Source of the DNA: an uncultured Ruminococcus sp.
GTDB lineage: Bacteria; Bacillota; Clostridia; Oscillospirales; Ruminococcaceae
Assembly (NCBI GenBank): GCA_946183385.1
Contig: CAMHBN010000099.1
Coordinates: 1-6,767, forward strand
Length of the DNA stretch: 6,767 nt
Reading direction: 5' to 3'
Positions 5,783 to 6,767 of this stretch are shown here, piece by piece. The notes beneath the pieces were generated by a model. The model was given only the letters and a program-made list of their open reading frames with translations. It did not search any database and had not been told where the DNA came from. The position numbers and the translations under genes are program-made. The number at the start of each line of letters is the position of its first letter. Position 1 is the stretch's first letter.

Positions 5783-6767
5783 ATGGATTACAAAAAGATT
5801 CTTGCGAGCGCTATGTCGCTCACACTTGCGGCTGCTGTCGCGGGCTGCGGAGACAAGGGCTCGTCGTCCGAGAGCTCCGAGGCTACGACTGCCGCTTCAA
5901 CAGAGGCTTCCACGGTAGAGGCTACCGAGGCTACAACGGAGGCACTCGAGCCGCCCAAGCCCGTTGAGGCTTCCGACCCGAATGCCATCACATTCGACGA
6001 CGGACACTTCTATTTCGCTTCGCCCAAGACGACAGATGACGACTCCGCACAGGGCAAGCTCGAGATAGTCGAGGTGCAGGGCAATAAGATGCTCCGCTTC
6101 ACAGACGACGGTAAGAACTGCGCAAACGGCACGGTACAGAAGATACAGATAGACGCGGCAATGCTTCTCAGCCATGAGAATGTGGCTAAGGTGCGCTCTA
6201 TCCAGTTCGACGTTTACGCGGACGCTACAGCTTCCGATTTCAAGAACGACGACGGCGAGCTGCTGAAGGCTCCGGGCTGGATCGGCGGCGGCGGCGGAGC
6301 TAACGTCGCAGGCGACAAGTGGTACCAGTTCGGCGAATGGAGCGGCGGCGAGTACAACTTCGAGATGTCGGGTGCTGCTCATGCCGAGTTCAAGTTCGCT
6401 CTCGCGGCTGGCGGACAGTGCTGGGACGAGACAATGGACGAGGCTGTCTTCCTCATTATGAGGTGGGGAGCTCAGAACGAGGGCAATATGTACATCGATA
6501 ACATCGTCTTCTACGACGAGGACGGCAACTCGCTCCCGATAGATGAGACGCTTGTTGAAGCTTACGGTGGTGCGGAGCAGGCAGCTGCCGATGCTCAGGC
6601 ACAGCTTGACGCGGCGTTAGCTGCGGATAAGGCAGAGATAGAAAAGGATAACGCTTCGCTGGAGGTAGCAGTAGACAAGGCAGTCGATGACGGTCTTGAA
6701 GCTGCCGAGGCTGCTCTCGCGGAGGCAAACTCCAAGGCAGACGAGGCTATAGCCGAGGCTTCGAGCA
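5783..6767 (+). CDS. Lipoprotein with carbohydrate-binding-like domain and Ala-rich helical tail (3' end missing)
   Basis: The frame stays open to the window end: 328 codons plus one base, no stop. Residues 1-21 form a lipoprotein signal peptide ending in lipobox VAGC, with Cys22 as the lipid-carrying residue. Residues 23-67 are a Ser/Thr/Glu/Ala linker ending in Pro-rich sequence. Residues 68-250 look like a beta-sandwich domain: ITFDDGHFYF at the start, KVRSIQFDVYAD in the middle, a Gly-rich turn (WIGGGGG), and YIDNIVFYDEDG (237-248) at the end. This pattern resembles jelly-roll carbohydrate-binding domains. From about 254 the protein becomes an Ala/Glu/Asp-rich helix, probably a coiled coil or stalk. 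AAGGAG at 5768-5773 lies 9 nt before the ATG. The gene follows the surface-protein gene, probably in one transcript. The ligand is unknown. It could instead be a solute-binding or assembly lipoprotein, but no transporter gene is seen here. Confidence 0.78.
   Translation, partial: MDYKKILASAMSLTLAAAVAGCGDKGSSSESSEATTAASTEASTVEATEATTEALEPPKPVEASDPNAITFDDGHFYFASPKTTDDDSAQGKLEIVEVQGNKMLRFTDDGKNCANGTVQKIQIDAAMLLSHENVAKVRSIQFDVYADATASDFKNDDGELLKAPGWIGGGGGANVAGDKWYQFGEWSGGEYNFEMSGAAHAEFKFALAAGGQCWDETMDEAVFLIMRWGAQNEGNMYIDNIVFYDEDGNSLPIDETLVEAYGGAEQAAADAQAQLDAALAADKAEIEKDNASLEVAVDKAVDDGLEAAEAALAEANSKADEAIAEASS
5879..5944 (+). repeat. Degenerate GAG-GCT-AC repeats encoding the lipoprotein linker
   Basis: The GAGGCT (Glu-Ala) dipeptide unit, or GAGGCA in the last copy, recurs five times within 66 bases, at residues 33, 41, 46, 49 and 53, mostly followed by Thr or Ser codons. 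The linker separates the lipid anchor from the folded domain. A Glu-Ala-Thr-Thr unit with GAGGCTACG also occurs in the Thr-rich stalk of the upstream surface protein. Confidence 0.65.

Overview
The window looks like chromosome from a Gram-positive, low-to-mid-GC Clostridia member, most plausibly a Ruminococcus-like gut or rumen bacterium (Oscillospiraceae). The reasons are strong AGGAG-type ribosome binding sites, sigma-A promoters with 17-bp spacers, the pth-mfd gene order of Firmicutes, a Firmicutes-type Mfd, and a surface protein with a Thr-rich stalk and a TGD-hydrophobic-RKKD tail. The genus is an inference from style, not from a marker gene.

Bases 1-643 hold no convincing protein gene. 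An AT-rich start (1-109, with a perfect 18-bp AT palindrome) leads into a near-consensus promoter (110-138). Downstream is a stretch with several inverted repeats but no ribosome binding site, ending at a strong intrinsic terminator (482-533) backed by a second one (547-568). I read this as a free-standing structured non-coding RNA of up to about 390 nt. I could not match it to 6S RNA, tmRNA, RNase P RNA or SRP RNA by eye. It is the part of the window most likely to be undescribed.

Bases 582-4753 are a housekeeping operon. A promoter with an extended -10 drives pth (peptidyl-tRNA hydrolase, which rescues tRNA from stalled translation). After a 12-nt gap comes mfd (transcription-repair coupling factor, which removes stalled RNA polymerase and recruits UvrA). 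Both genes deal with stalled gene-expression machinery. The Bacillus gene fin, which lies between them in that genus, is absent.

Bases 4754-6767 are a cell-surface module with its own promoter (4806-4834), whose -35 box lies inside an inverted repeat. The first gene encodes a secreted protein with a probable beta-sandwich domain, a Thr-rich stalk and a sorting-signal-like C-terminus. After a hairpin with a weak T-run comes a lipoprotein gene cut by the window end. Its product has a Thr/Glu/Ala linker, a domain resembling a carbohydrate-binding jelly roll, and an Ala-rich helical tail. The two proteins share a layout (anchor, low-complexity linker, probable beta domain) and may work together at the surface, one held by the wall or membrane at its C-terminus and the other by lipid at its N-terminus. 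Their function is not established by the sequence.
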